A DNA stretch of 64,000 nt from a virus. The DNA lies in the IMG/VR virus record IMGVR_UViG_3300028045_000008, positions 1 to 64,000 of that record. The stretch is one strand, 5' to 3'. A program made the position numbers and the translations under genes. Positions within the stretch are counted from its first letter, which is position 1. Each line of letters opens with the position of its first letter. Below are positions 9,329 through 17,844 of this stretch, in pieces. The notes below the pieces were generated by a model. That model ran no database searches, was not told the DNA's origin, and worked only from the letters and a program-made list of their open reading frames with translations.

Positions 9329-10489
9329 ATGGCATTCAAGAAATTTAATGAAAATGATGTTTTCTATAACAGGATAAAAACATATCCAGATAATCATTTT
9401 GCCATATATGATGGGAAAGTCTATCGCCAGAGGGAGACAGAGATCTCTGGAGCCTTTGTGTCTAGTACACCGAACACTCCAACCGGCTTTGTTTCTCTAT
9501 ACGAGATGAATGTCGACAGGGCCGCTGATAGCACCGGGTTGATTTATCCGTTTGTTGTAAAGAATGGGACTTTGTCCAATTTTAATACAATATCGACCTC
9601 TGAATTTGGCTCCTTTTCTTATGGCGACACGATCAGTGGTTCATACCCCCTTACTGCTTCAATAAGCAGAGAATACTTTCAGCTTGGACAGTCCCGGCGC
9701 CACGTTGATGCTTTGTACAACACTTTAAATTATTACAATTATGTGAGCAAGCACTATGCGTTTAGCTCCAGCTTGGGAAACAAAGCTACCCAAGAACTGA
9801 ATTTGATTTCTATTCCTTCGATATTCTACGGATCTTCGATAAAGAAAGGATCAGTCGACCTAAAATATTATATTTCGGGATCTCTTATAGGTCAGGCAAG
9901 GGATATAAATAAAAATGGCGAGTTGATTCAGGTTGGGCCATCCGGAAGTGTTGGCTCTGGGTCTGTTGCTGGTGTTGTTCTATATACGGAGGGTTTCCTG
10001 GTCCTAACCGGCAGTTGGGATCTAGACCCCACCCCCAGGAGGTACCTCGGTGATCCAACAAATTTATCTTCCTCCTCTTGGCTTTTTTATGGGGTCGGAA
10101 CCAACGATAGTATTGGATCTGGCTGGATTCCGTTTGTCAATTATGAAATGGATTTTCAAGGAACAAACTATGTCCCAACGATTACTATGCTCGCTCACGC
10201 CCCAAAGGGCACCATGAACCACTCAAACAACCCGACTTACGTGAGGTATGGACAATCGCAAACTAATAACTCTTCCTCTAACTGGTTTATTGAGCCAGAA
10301 TTGGCGATAAAGAATACTACAGAGTCTCCGTATACGAATACAGAAGCACCATTTGAAAAAACGACTTACATTTCAAAAGTAGGCATATACGATGAAAACA
10401 GAAACCTCATTGGGATAGCTACCGTTTCAAAACCAGTGAAAAAAACAGAAAATAGGGATTACACCTTCAAACTAAAAATGGATTTTTAA
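9329..10489 (+). CDS. Putative tail structural protein (paralogue B), 386 residues
   Basis: Structural-type protein rich in Ser, Gly and Tyr, sharing its C-terminal domain with the gene just upstream. It contains repeated YGSS/SGS-type beta segments and no catalytic motif. It starts 9 bases after the previous stop. Its TAA overlaps the ATG of the RuvC-like gene by one base, so a structural gene is directly coupled to the first gene of the DNA-metabolism block. A baseplate-attached fibre or spike component is the likeliest reading, at low certainty. Confidence 0.7.
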   Translation: MAFKKFNENDVFYNRIKTYPDNHFAIYDGKVYRQRETEISGAFVSSTPNTPTGFVSLYEMNVDRAADSTGLIYPFVVKNGTLSNFNTISTSEFGSFSYGDTISGSYPLTASISREYFQLGQSRRHVDALYNTLNYYNYVSKHYAFSSSLGNKATQELNLISIPSIFYGSSIKKGSVDLKYYISGSLIGQARDINKNGELIQVGPSGSVGSGSVAGVVLYTEGFLVLTGSWDLDPTPRRYLGDPTNLSSSSWLFYGVGTNDSIGSGWIPFVNYEMDFQGTNYVPTITMLAHAPKGTMNHSNNPTYVRYGQSQTNNSSSNWFIEPELAIKNTTESPYTNTEAPFEKTTYISKVGIYDENRNLIGIATVSKPVKKTENRDYTFKLKMDF

Positions 10490-11007
10490 TGATCTTAGGT
10501 CTTGATATCAGTACAAGTATCACGGGTATATGTGTGCTTGATGAAAATCGCGAAATAGTATTTAATGATTATGTTGATACTAGAAAACTTAAATGCTTTT
10601 TTGACAAAACTGAGAAAGTAAGGGATACACTTAGGGAACTATCAAAAGTGTATCCGATAGAACACATCTACGTGGAGCAATCACTCCAGTCTTTCCGTAG
10701 CGGATTTTCTTCTGCTAAGACTTTGTCCACCCTGTCTCGCTTCAACGGCGTAGTATCCTGGCTATGTTATGAAATTTGGAAAGTAAAGCCAGAATATGTA
10801 GCAGCCATTTCTGCAAGAAAGCTCTGTGGGATAAAGATTCCCAGGGGCGAGAAAGCAAAGGAGGTTGTTATTAAATATCTCCTTGACAACGAAGCATCTT
10901 TTGTGGTAGAATATACAAGACATGGGAACGTTAAGCAGCACTATTATGATATGGCAGATTCGATTGTCATAGCGAGAGCGGCTTCAAAAATAATGCTTGA
11001 CAAATAG
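10489..11007 (+). CDS. RuvC-like Holliday-junction resolvase
   Basis: 172 residues, the usual size for RuvC-type nucleases. The RNase H-like fold is shown by GLDIS at residues 4-8 (Asp6), YVEQS at 61-65 (Glu63) and YYDMADS near 152-158 (Asp154/Asp157). These are the four acidic metal-binding positions expected in this family. In a T4-like phage such an enzyme would resolve branched recombination/replication DNA before packaging, the job gp49 (endonuclease VII) does in T4. The start overlaps the upstream stop (TAATG). The family is clear; the exact substrate is inferred. Confidence 0.85.
   Translation: MILGLDISTSITGICVLDENREIVFNDYVDTRKLKCFFDKTEKVRDTLRELSKVYPIEHIYVEQSLQSFRSGFSSAKTLSTLSRFNGVVSWLCYEIWKVKPEYVAAISARKLCGIKIPRGEKAKEVVIKYLLDNEASFVVEYTRHGNVKQHYYDMADSIVIARAASKIMLDK
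10883..10912 (+). promoter_or_regulatory. Possible weak sigma70-type promoter inside the RuvC-like gene
   Basis: TTGACA at 10883-10888 and TAGAAT at 10907-10912 are separated by 18 bases. It lies about 115 bases before a better promoter of the same type that precedes the primase gene. It may be a tandem element or chance. Confidence 0.3.
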
Positions 11008-11025
11008 TTCATCCAATGTTATACT
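10997..11025 (+). promoter_or_regulatory. Consensus sigma70-type promoter before the primase gene
   Basis: TTGACA at 10997-11002, a 17-base spacer ending in TGT (extended -10), then TATACT at 11020-11025. The expected start of transcription falls on or next to the primase ATG at 11032. Confidence 0.75.
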
Positions 11026-11031
11026 ATAAAC

Positions 11032-11967
11032 ATGCAAGAAAAGTTATCGATAATAATAGACATACTCGGCACATTTCAGAGATCAAGTAGCGAATACTTA
11101 TTTAAATGCCCGTACTGCAAAGATAATAAACACAAATTCTCAGTCAATATAGAGAAGAATGTCTATAAATGTTGGCTTTGTGACGCCCGCGGCCGAAATC
11201 TTGGCCGGCTAGTAAAGAGATTCGGCACCTTTGCCGCAGAGGAGACATGGAAGGAGATTTCGGGAGACCGCCTTGATCTGAACGAATTCGATAACATGTT
11301 CGATGACCCCGCCAAAGAGATCCCGCAGGAAAAGATAATAGAAATGCCAGAATCTTTTAAGACGCTGACTTCGGATAGCCTGGATAGAACAGCGATAAAG
11401 GCCATGAACTACCTATTGTCCCGCGGCGTAAATCGATCAGATATACTGAGATGGAAGATCGGGTACTGCACGAAAGGAAAATATAAAAACAGAATTGTTA
11501 TACCGTCATTTAATGCCTCTGGCGACCTCAACTACTTTATTGCACGCTCCTATGTGGACGGTTACATCAGATATATGAATCCTCCAGCCCCGAAGGATAT
11601 TATTTTTAACGAATTATACGTCGACTTTGAAAAAGAGGTGGTCCTAGTTGAAGGCCTGTTCGACGCCATCAATACAGAAAACTCCATTCCAATCCTGGGC
11701 TCTTCCATAAGGGAGGGATCTAGATTGTTCAGAAAAATAATAAAGAAAGACACCCCCATTTTATTGGCATTAGATCCAGACGCTAAAAGTAAGTCACGCG
11801 CAATCAAAAGATTGCTATTAAGATACGGCATAGAGGTTAGAGAAGTGAAATATATCGATGAAAGGGACATCGGAGAGATGTCAAAAGAAGAAGTAATGAA
11901 ATTAAGCATCAATGCGCCAGTTGTAGGAGATTACGATAATCTCTTGTCGGCCATAACTGCAATTTAG
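11032..11967 (+). CDS. DNA primase with zinc-binding and TOPRIM domains
   Basis: 311 residues. The N-terminus has a four-cysteine zinc ribbon, CPYC at residues 26-29 and CWLC at 47-50, typical of DnaG/gp61-type primases for template recognition. The TOPRIM core follows, with VLVEGLFDAI near residue 203 (catalytic Glu) and LLALDPDAKS near 244 (DxD). It would make RNA primers on the lagging strand. No helicase domain is fused. There is no Shine-Dalgarno sequence before the ATG, and a consensus promoter places the expected transcript start at this ATG, so a leaderless mRNA is possible. Co-directional with the recombination nuclease downstream (10-base gap). Confidence 0.88.
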   Translation: MQEKLSIIIDILGTFQRSSSEYLFKCPYCKDNKHKFSVNIEKNVYKCWLCDARGRNLGRLVKRFGTFAAEETWKEISGDRLDLNEFDNMFDDPAKEIPQEKIIEMPESFKTLTSDSLDRTAIKAMNYLLSRGVNRSDILRWKIGYCTKGKYKNRIVIPSFNASGDLNYFIARSYVDGYIRYMNPPAPKDIIFNELYVDFEKEVVLVEGLFDAINTENSIPILGSSIREGSRLFRKIIKKDTPILLALDPDAKSKSRAIKRLLLRYGIEVREVKYIDERDIGEMSKEEVMKLSINAPVVGDYDNLLSAITAI

Positions 11968-11977
11968 GAGAAGTATT

Positions 11978-14900
11978 TTGAAGTTTGCACATATAGCAGA
12001 TACCCATATTAAAAATTTAAAGTATCATCACGAGTATAAGATCATATTCCAGAAAATATATGACTCTATTCGTGCAGAACAGGTTGATTACATTGTTCAT
12101 TGCGGCGATATTGCACACACTAAGACACAAATAAGTCCAGAATTTGTGGAGTTGTGCGCCGATTTTTTTAGAAATCTATCTTCTATAGCTCCAACCTATA
12201 TTATCCTGGGTAATCACGATGGAAACCTTCGCAACAGCAGTCGTCAGGACGCCTTAACACCCATTGTGGAAGCTCTGAACGATCCAAACATACATTTGCT
12301 TAAAAACTCTGGAGAAGTGCCTCTGAAGGGGAATATAACGCTAAATGTTTTGTCGGTTTTTGATGAGTCCGGCTGGGTGAAGCCATCGGATAAGGATAGA
12401 ATAAATATAGCCCTTTACCATGGGTCAGTATCTGGTGTAGTGACGGATACGGGCTGGGTAATGACTCACGGAGATCATCCTATCGAAATATTCGAAGAAT
12501 TTGATTACGCATTCTTAGGAGACATTCACAAGACTGATCAATCGATCGACATGCATGGAAAAATGAGGTACCCTGGGTCAACCATCCAGCAGAATCACGG
12601 AGAAACAGATGACAAAGGTTTCTTACTGTGGGAAATTCAAAACAAGGATGATTTTACTTGTCGACACATCGAAATCAAAAACCCCCGCCCATTTGTAACG
12701 ATTGAACTGACTCCAAAGGGGAAGATGCCAAAAGGCCTAAAAATACCTGAAAAAAGCCGGCTCCGCTTGGTTTCAAAAAATAATCTTCCACTGGATGTTA
12801 TGCGCAAAGCGACGGATGTGGCAAAAAGAAGATTCAGGCCCGAAAGTGTCACTTTCACTAATAGGGCCGCAGGCAGCAGGGGGAATGTAGAGGATATAAC
12901 AAATGGCTTAGAAGCAGAAGACCTCCGAAATATCAAAATTCAGGAATCGTTAATTAAAGAATATTTGAAAGATTATGAGCCAGATGGCGCCCTGATGAAA
13001 AGGATTTTGGACTTAAATCTAAAATATAACAAATTGGCGGAAGAGGGCGAAGAGGTTTCCAGGAATATTAACTGGAGTCTTAGAAAATTAGAGTTCGACA
13101 ACCTCTTTAACTACGGAGAGGGAAATTCTATTGATTTTGACAAGCTTGAGGGTATCGTAGGCATATTCGGAAAGAACTTTTCTGGAAAATCAAGTATCAT
13201 AGACTCTCTGTTATATACTATATTTAATTCTACCTCAAAGAACGATAGAAAGACCGTAAATATAATTAATCAGAATGAAGAGTCTGCCGAAGGTCAGGTG
13301 CATATAACAGTAGGAGATAAGGATTATTGTATTGCTAGGAGTTCTGAGAAGTGGACAAAGAATTTAAAGGGCGAGCAGACCATCGAAGCTAAGACTAATG
13401 TGACTTTCACCTCAATAGATGGTGAAACAGGCGCATGTGAAAATCTTAACGGCGAGAGTAGAACGAAGACGGATAAAAATATAAGAAAGATGTTTGGAAC
13501 TTTGGATGATTTCTTGCATTCATCTATGGCTAGCCAACTAGACTCCCTCGCTTTTATCAAGGAGGGGTCAACAAAAAGAAAAGAAATCTTAGCTAAGTTT
13601 TTAGACTTGAAGTTCTTCGAAGCAAAGTTCAAATTGGCTAAAGAGGATGCATCAAACACCAGGGGCGCCCTCAAGAAGCTGGAAAATAAGGACTTTGAAG
13701 AAGAAATTTCATTGGCCAAAGAAGAACTGGAAAAGAGCAACAATGATTTGAATGGAGTTAAGAAAGCGGTCGATAGATACAAGACAACCATTTCAGAACT
13801 CGAAAAAGAAATGTCTGAAGTCGGTGAAAAAATAAAGTCAGTACCCGCAGAGATAATCGATATTGCAAAAGTCCGCAAAGAACTGAGAGACAAAAAGAGA
13901 CAGATGGTCTCCATTAAGGATAAGAGCGATGAACACACCAAAAAAAGAGAGGATTATCGATATGATTACGAACAAATAGCGTGTTTTTTGAAGGAGTTCG
14001 ACGAAGAAGCCCTATACGGAAAACAGGAGAAGGTTGACGAATTCAAAGTGGCCATCGCGAACCTTGACGAATCTCTGTTTAGGGAGGAAAAAGATTTACA
14101 AGATAACCAAAAGAGAGTGCAACTGTTGAGTGGAATCCCATGTGGAACTTCTTTTCCGAAGTGCAAATTCATCCGAGATGCGTATGCATCAAAGGCCACT
14201 ATTCCAGTCAATCAGGGTAACTTGAGTGATTTAAATAAGCAGAAAGAGGATATAAGTTCGCAAATGAGCGACCTCGACCCATCTCTTATTGCTCTTCAAA
14301 TTGAGAAATATTGTGAAATTATCGATCGAAAGAACGAGCTTTCAAATTTGATAATGAACTGTAATCTAAATATCGAAAATAGTGCCTCCGCCATCGAGAA
14401 TCTTGTACTGCAAGTCGACAAGTTAGAGTCTAAAATTTCAACTTATGAATCAAATCGAGAGGCTATCGAAAATCTTGAGAAGCTTGTTGGGCGACAAGAG
14501 GAAATAAAATTTAAAAATGAATCATTAAGAGTAAAATTAACAGCATTCAACGATAAAATGATGGGGCTATATAAGCTGGTCGGATCTTTAGAACAAAAGC
14601 TGCAAAACGTTACACTTCAGCGGGAGGAATATTTAGATTTACGAGAGGAATATTCGGCCTACGACCTTTATATGAGAAGCATGCACTCGAATGGAATTGC
14701 CTTTGACGTTATCCGTAAAAAACTACCAGTAATCAATGAGGAGATCGCTAAAATTTTGGCAAATATCGTAGATTTTGAGGTATTTTTTGAAGATAATGAT
14801 AAGAGATTGGATATCTTCATCAAACATCCATCATATGATCCTCGCCCGCTAGAAATGGGTTCAGGCGCCGAAAAGACAATCTCTGCAATGGCTATCCGAT

Positions 14901-15130
14901 TAGCCTTGCTGAGTGTTTCTAGTCTTCCGAAGTCAGACATCTTTATACTTGATGAGCCAGGAACTGCCCTAGACGAGGAAAATATGCAAGGATTTATAGA
15001 TATCCTTGAAATAATTCGATCTTATTTTAAAACAGTGTTGCTGATCTCACACCTTGATAGTTTAAAAGATTGTGTGGATATGCAAATTACGATTGACAAG
15101 GGAAAAAAGTACGCTAGAGTGAGAGAGTGA
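11978..15130 (+). CDS. Single-chain Mre11-Rad50 (gp47-gp46, SbcD-SbcC) fusion
   Basis: 1050 residues in one frame. The first part is a Mre11/SbcD phosphoesterase: ADTHI (Asp8, His10), HCGDIAH (41-47), GNHDG (78-82), ALYHGS (His148) and GDIH (181-184). From about residue 365 a Rad50/SbcC ATPase begins: Walker A GKNFSGKSS (398-406), long charged coiled coils, a hook-like C722GTSFPKC729, a GSGAEK signature and Walker B IFILDEPGTALDE near 988. In T4 the two subunits are separate genes 47 and 46, which form the nuclease that resects ends for recombination-dependent replication. The TTG start at 11978 has AGGAG 7 bases upstream. The hook has six residues between cysteines instead of two. Confidence 0.93.
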   Translation: MKFAHIADTHIKNLKYHHEYKIIFQKIYDSIRAEQVDYIVHCGDIAHTKTQISPEFVELCADFFRNLSSIAPTYIILGNHDGNLRNSSRQDALTPIVEALNDPNIHLLKNSGEVPLKGNITLNVLSVFDESGWVKPSDKDRINIALYHGSVSGVVTDTGWVMTHGDHPIEIFEEFDYAFLGDIHKTDQSIDMHGKMRYPGSTIQQNHGETDDKGFLLWEIQNKDDFTCRHIEIKNPRPFVTIELTPKGKMPKGLKIPEKSRLRLVSKNNLPLDVMRKATDVAKRRFRPESVTFTNRAAGSRGNVEDITNGLEAEDLRNIKIQESLIKEYLKDYEPDGALMKRILDLNLKYNKLAEEGEEVSRNINWSLRKLEFDNLFNYGEGNSIDFDKLEGIVGIFGKNFSGKSSIIDSLLYTIFNSTSKNDRKTVNIINQNEESAEGQVHITVGDKDYCIARSSEKWTKNLKGEQTIEAKTNVTFTSIDGETGACENLNGESRTKTDKNIRKMFGTLDDFLHSSMASQLDSLAFIKEGSTKRKEILAKFLDLKFFEAKFKLAKEDASNTRGALKKLENKDFEEEISLAKEELEKSNNDLNGVKKAVDRYKTTISELEKEMSEVGEKIKSVPAEIIDIAKVRKELRDKKRQMVSIKDKSDEHTKKREDYRYDYEQIACFLKEFDEEALYGKQEKVDEFKVAIANLDESLFREEKDLQDNQKRVQLLSGIPCGTSFPKCKFIRDAYASKATIPVNQGNLSDLNKQKEDISSQMSDLDPSLIALQIEKYCEIIDRKNELSNLIMNCNLNIENSASAIENLVLQVDKLESKISTYESNREAIENLEKLVGRQEEIKFKNESLRVKLTAFNDKMMGLYKLVGSLEQKLQNVTLQREEYLDLREEYSAYDLYMRSMHSNGIAFDVIRKKLPVINEEIAKILANIVDFEVFFEDNDKRLDIFIKHPSYDPRPLEMGSGAEKTISAMAIRLALLSVSSLPKSDIFILDEPGTALDEENMQGFIDILEIIRSYFKTVLLISHLDSLKDCVDMQITIDKGKKYARVRE

Positions 15131-15137
15131 CTATTTA
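15130..15137 (+). promoter_or_regulatory. Putative late promoter box ACTATTTA
   Basis: The box begins at the last base of the preceding stop codon and lies 52 bases before the LamG fibre gene at 15189. It marks the switch back from DNA-metabolism genes to structural genes. Confidence 0.5.
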
Positions 15138-15188
15138 CAATTAAGAAAGACGCGCGTTTTTTTAATACAGATGGGGAGAGAATAAAAC

Positions 15189-16430
15189 ATGACCTTAACA
15201 GACGGACTAATCGCAAAATATGACTTCGACTCGGATCTTACTGATGACGTGGGATCTTATGATCTTACTGCATTCGCCGGCGCTATTGTTGACGGAGGCA
15301 AATTAAATCTTCCCTCTACCGCCGGCGGAGTCTATCCGAACAGCAGGATCCCAACCGGAGATCAATTTACCCTTTCTTTGTGGTTCGAAGATCTAAAAGA
15401 TCGCTCACAAGCACAAAGTGGGTGGATGATGTTCGACGGCACTGGGGTTGGATCTTCGGCGGGTAATTCGGGCTACAGCGTCAATCACTATCTCGCTGCC
15501 ATTTGGACTAATGACGAGTTAGGTGCGTACTATACACCCGGTAACGGCGGCACTTGGACCGGCTCAGGCTACTCAATGACGAGTATTAGCCACTCTGGAC
15601 GCCATCATTTTGTCATAGTATACGATAATGGCGCCTTAACTTATTATATCGATGGGCAGCAGGCCGGAAATACAATTCAATACCCAAATAATGCTGGAGA
15701 AATCCAAGTTTTCGGATCTTGGTCCTCCACTAATTATGCACCGGCCGATTCTTTAGACGAAATCCGTGTTTACAACAGGGTGATTTCTTCTGCCGAACTG
15801 TCTGAACTTTATACTGGCATTGCGCCAACACCGGCAGGAACCAAATACGATATTGATAATAACCCAGAAATAATTTCTTCCAGCGTTCCAACCGGAGCAA
15901 TGGGGATAGAAAAAACATCTGGCGACAATGGAATCTTTGTTTATTCCCAAAAGCCATACACACTTTGGCTCAAAGATTCTTTGGGCACCTGGAGTGTTCA
16001 TCAAACTTTTACATCGGAAAATCTCGTAAATGGCTCGTCTTTTAGGTGGGGAGTGGATCAGGCAGCTTATTTTCAAACATCTGAATCACCTCATGACATA
16101 TATGTATACACCCGCCAGGGCGCATTGTTGATCGATTCGACTCCTACTGACGGGAATAACGTGATTGATGCCCTCGTATTGGATGATACCTCGACTTTGA
16201 GTATCCTTGGGTCGTCCGCCGCGGCTACAACTGAATCCGTTCACACTATTTCGTCCGGCTCTCCTGTGACTATCGCAGACGGCTGTGATGCCTCTGTTGT
16301 TATCAAAGAAATCGACCCGATTACTGGCGTGGAAACGGTAAGAAGCGACTTCACGATCGAAAAGAACGTGGTAGTAACCGCCCCCGTAGGAACAGATGCG
16401 ACGAACATTAAGGTCGAGATTACTAAATAG
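15189..16430 (+). CDS. LamG/concanavalin-fold tail fibre or adhesin
   Basis: 413 residues. Residues about 1-205 have the LamG/pentraxin-like jelly-roll pattern: opening GLIAKYDFDSDLTDDVGSYD, then FTLSLWFED, HHFVIVYDNGALTYYIDGQ, and the closing DEIRVYNRVISSAELSELY. The rest is beta-rich and Thr/Val-rich. Such domains bind carbohydrate or protein ligands on the host surface, and are common in phage fibres and decoration proteins. It is preceded by a late-type box and a GGGGAG ribosome site and is followed by the lysis cassette. Receptor binding is inferred from the fold. Confidence 0.8.
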   Translation: MTLTDGLIAKYDFDSDLTDDVGSYDLTAFAGAIVDGGKLNLPSTAGGVYPNSRIPTGDQFTLSLWFEDLKDRSQAQSGWMMFDGTGVGSSAGNSGYSVNHYLAAIWTNDELGAYYTPGNGGTWTGSGYSMTSISHSGRHHFVIVYDNGALTYYIDGQQAGNTIQYPNNAGEIQVFGSWSSTNYAPADSLDEIRVYNRVISSAELSELYTGIAPTPAGTKYDIDNNPEIISSSVPTGAMGIEKTSGDNGIFVYSQKPYTLWLKDSLGTWSVHQTFTSENLVNGSSFRWGVDQAAYFQTSESPHDIYVYTRQGALLIDSTPTDGNNVIDALVLDDTSTLSILGSSAAATTESVHTISSGSPVTIADGCDASVVIKEIDPITGVETVRSDFTIEKNVVVTAPVGTDATNIKVEITK

Positions 16431-16438
16431 GAGAATTG

Positions 16439-16639
16439 ATGACAATGACACAAATGGCAAAAGGCACCTTAGATAAACTTTTAGAAAAGATTGTCTCAAG
16501 AAAACTATTGGTGTGGGGCACCGCAACAGCGTTGCTCTTCACTTCTAATCTTGAGAGTGAACACTGGCTTTATCTTAGTGCATTATACATTGGCGGACAA
16601 TCTGTAATCGATGCAATAGTTAAATTTAAGAGTGCTTAA
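16439..16639 (+). CDS. Small two-helix membrane protein, candidate holin
   Basis: 66 residues from the ATG at 16439, which lies 5 bases after AGGAG (16429-16433). A TTG just upstream is less likely. There are two hydrophobic segments, around residues 21-37 and 43-60, separated by a short charged turn. The protein has Lys-rich ends, the usual plan of a small class II-type holin. Position directly before a spanin-like gene supports a lysis role, but no endolysin is visible in this window and no family signature is decisive. The stop overlaps the next ATG by one base. Confidence 0.55.
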   Translation: MTMTQMAKGTLDKLLEKIVSRKLLVWGTATALLFTSNLESEHWLYLSALYIGGQSVIDAIVKFKSA

Positions 16640-17040
16640 TGATTAATATAAATTTTGGTGATGTTTTTAGATATTTAGCAGAATTTTTGTCAAAGAACTG
16701 GCAAGCTATAGGTCTTGTGGTCGTGGTTTGTCTATTTTTCTTGACAAAAAATGATTATGCTGCCTTGAAGAATTCGATGGACGTGATGAGCGTGAGCTAT
16801 CAAGAGCAAATATCTGCCCTAGAAGCCCTCCATGCCAAGGAAATAGCAGCCCGAGAAGAAGCAATTGCTGCTTATGAGCGTGAACTAGTTGAATTGACGA
16901 GAAAATATGAGGAAGAAATAAAAAATCTTCAAAGAAATAAAGAGGAGGATATCGAAGAATATATCCGAGACTTTGCGCTGCAGCCAGAAAAACTAGCAAG
17001 AGAGATAGAAGAACAATTTGGATTTGAATATGTTGAATAA
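16639..17040 (+). CDS. Inner-membrane spanin-like (Rz-like) protein
   Basis: 133 residues with one N-terminal transmembrane helix (about 22-40: IGLVVVVCLFFL) followed by a long Glu/Lys-rich coiled coil reaching to the end. This is the topology of the phage i-spanin Rz, which bridges the periplasm and helps disrupt the outer membrane. It overlaps the preceding candidate holin by one base and the following exported protein by 11 bases, the crowding typical of lysis cassettes. No classical Rz1 lipoprotein is nested in it. The role is inferred from topology and context. Confidence 0.6.
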   Translation: MININFGDVFRYLAEFLSKNWQAIGLVVVVCLFFLTKNDYAALKNSMDVMSVSYQEQISALEALHAKEIAAREEAIAAYERELVELTRKYEEEIKNLQRNKEEDIEEYIRDFALQPEKLAREIEEQFGFEYVE

Positions 17041-17464
17041 AATAATATTTTTGGTACTCTTTGCAACTTCTGTGAACACAGCCTCAGCAGGAGAGGGTAA
17101 ATTCACATTTGTCCAGGAAGATGAACCATCTCCGTTCGTCGGCACTTTGTTCGATCCAGAGGCAACAGCCAGATTGTTGGCAAATAATAAATTTTTGAAA
17201 GAAGAATATGATTTAAAGCTCGGATTTGAACTCTCAAAGCAAGAAAGAGAATTTAACTTGAAACTAGACCAGCTTCAAATAACCCTGGATACCCAGAAAG
17301 AGAGGTACGAGACGACTTTGGAGTTGAAAAACACAGAAATCGAACAATTAAATAAGATTATTGCGAAAAAACCTGGATCAAATGCTATGATCTGGGGAAT
17401 AATCGGTGGTTTTGTGGCCGGCGCCGCCTCCACTGTCGCGATTGTACATGCGGTGAACAAATGA
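17030..17464 (+). CDS. Exported coiled-coil protein with C-terminal membrane helix, lysis-associated
   Basis: The ATG at 17030 is preferred because it gives a clean signal peptide (MLNKIIFLVLFATSVNTASA) of about 20 residues; an in-frame TTG at 17018 would add four residues. Mature residues form an acidic stretch, then a long coiled coil, then a hydrophobic Gly/Ala-rich segment (about 118-142) near the C-terminus. There is no lipobox cysteine, so it is not a classical Rz1. Its overlap with the Rz-like gene suggests it is the periplasmic partner, or a u-spanin-like element with an unusual C-terminal anchor. The last bases overlap the next start (ATGA). Confidence 0.6.
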   Translation: MLNKIIFLVLFATSVNTASAGEGKFTFVQEDEPSPFVGTLFDPEATARLLANNKFLKEEYDLKLGFELSKQEREFNLKLDQLQITLDTQKERYETTLELKNTEIEQLNKIIAKKPGSNAMIWGIIGGFVAGAASTVAIVHAVNK

Positions 17465-17844
17465 AGAAAAGTTTAAATGATATTGCGAAGTATGAAGTCG
17501 CTATTTCCAAGAAATATGGAAAAGAAGCGATCAAGCACCCCCAAGCAGATTGGAACGATGAAAAAGAGAAGGAATATCAAAAACAGTCCAAAGCTCTCTA
17601 CGAGAAAGAGAAGGAAATTCGAGAAAAAACTGAAAAAATAGAAGTTGATGGATTTTTAATATCTAAAAAACTATTTACTAAAGATAGCAATCGAATTTGT
17701 CCGACATGTCATTCTTATTCTTTTGAGTTGAGAGACGACGTATACATGACAAAGTTTGATTGTTGTTTTAAATGCTACATTCAATGGGTAGAGGGCCGCG
17801 AAGAAAGATGGAAATCCGGATGGCGCCCAAAAGAGGAAAAATAA
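17461..17844 (+). CDS. Small zinc-ribbon protein of unknown function
   Basis: 127 residues. The N-terminal 65 residues are Lys/Glu-rich and helical. The C-terminal half has a probable metal site, CPTC near residue 80 and CCFKC near residue 101, resembling a rubredoxin-like zinc ribbon. It overlaps the upstream gene by 4 bases (ATGA) and is followed without a gap by the next gene, so it belongs to the unit leading into terminase. It could be a DNA- or protein-binding adaptor. I do not recognise the family. Confidence 0.6.
   Translation: MKKSLNDIAKYEVAISKKYGKEAIKHPQADWNDEKEKEYQKQSKALYEKEKEIREKTEKIEVDGFLISKKLFTKDSNRICPTCHSYSFELRDDVYMTKFDCCFKCYIQWVEGREERWKSGWRPKEEK

Noticed and set aside
16741-16769. 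TTGACA inside the Rz-like gene as a promoter
   Set aside because: There is no acceptable -10 at 16-18 bases, and no gene begins at a suitable distance.
17670-17677. ACTATTTA inside coding sequence (also within genes near 23414 and 52936)
   Set aside because: These copies are inside genes without a start codon at suitable distance; a few chance matches of an AT-rich 8-mer are expected in 64 kb.
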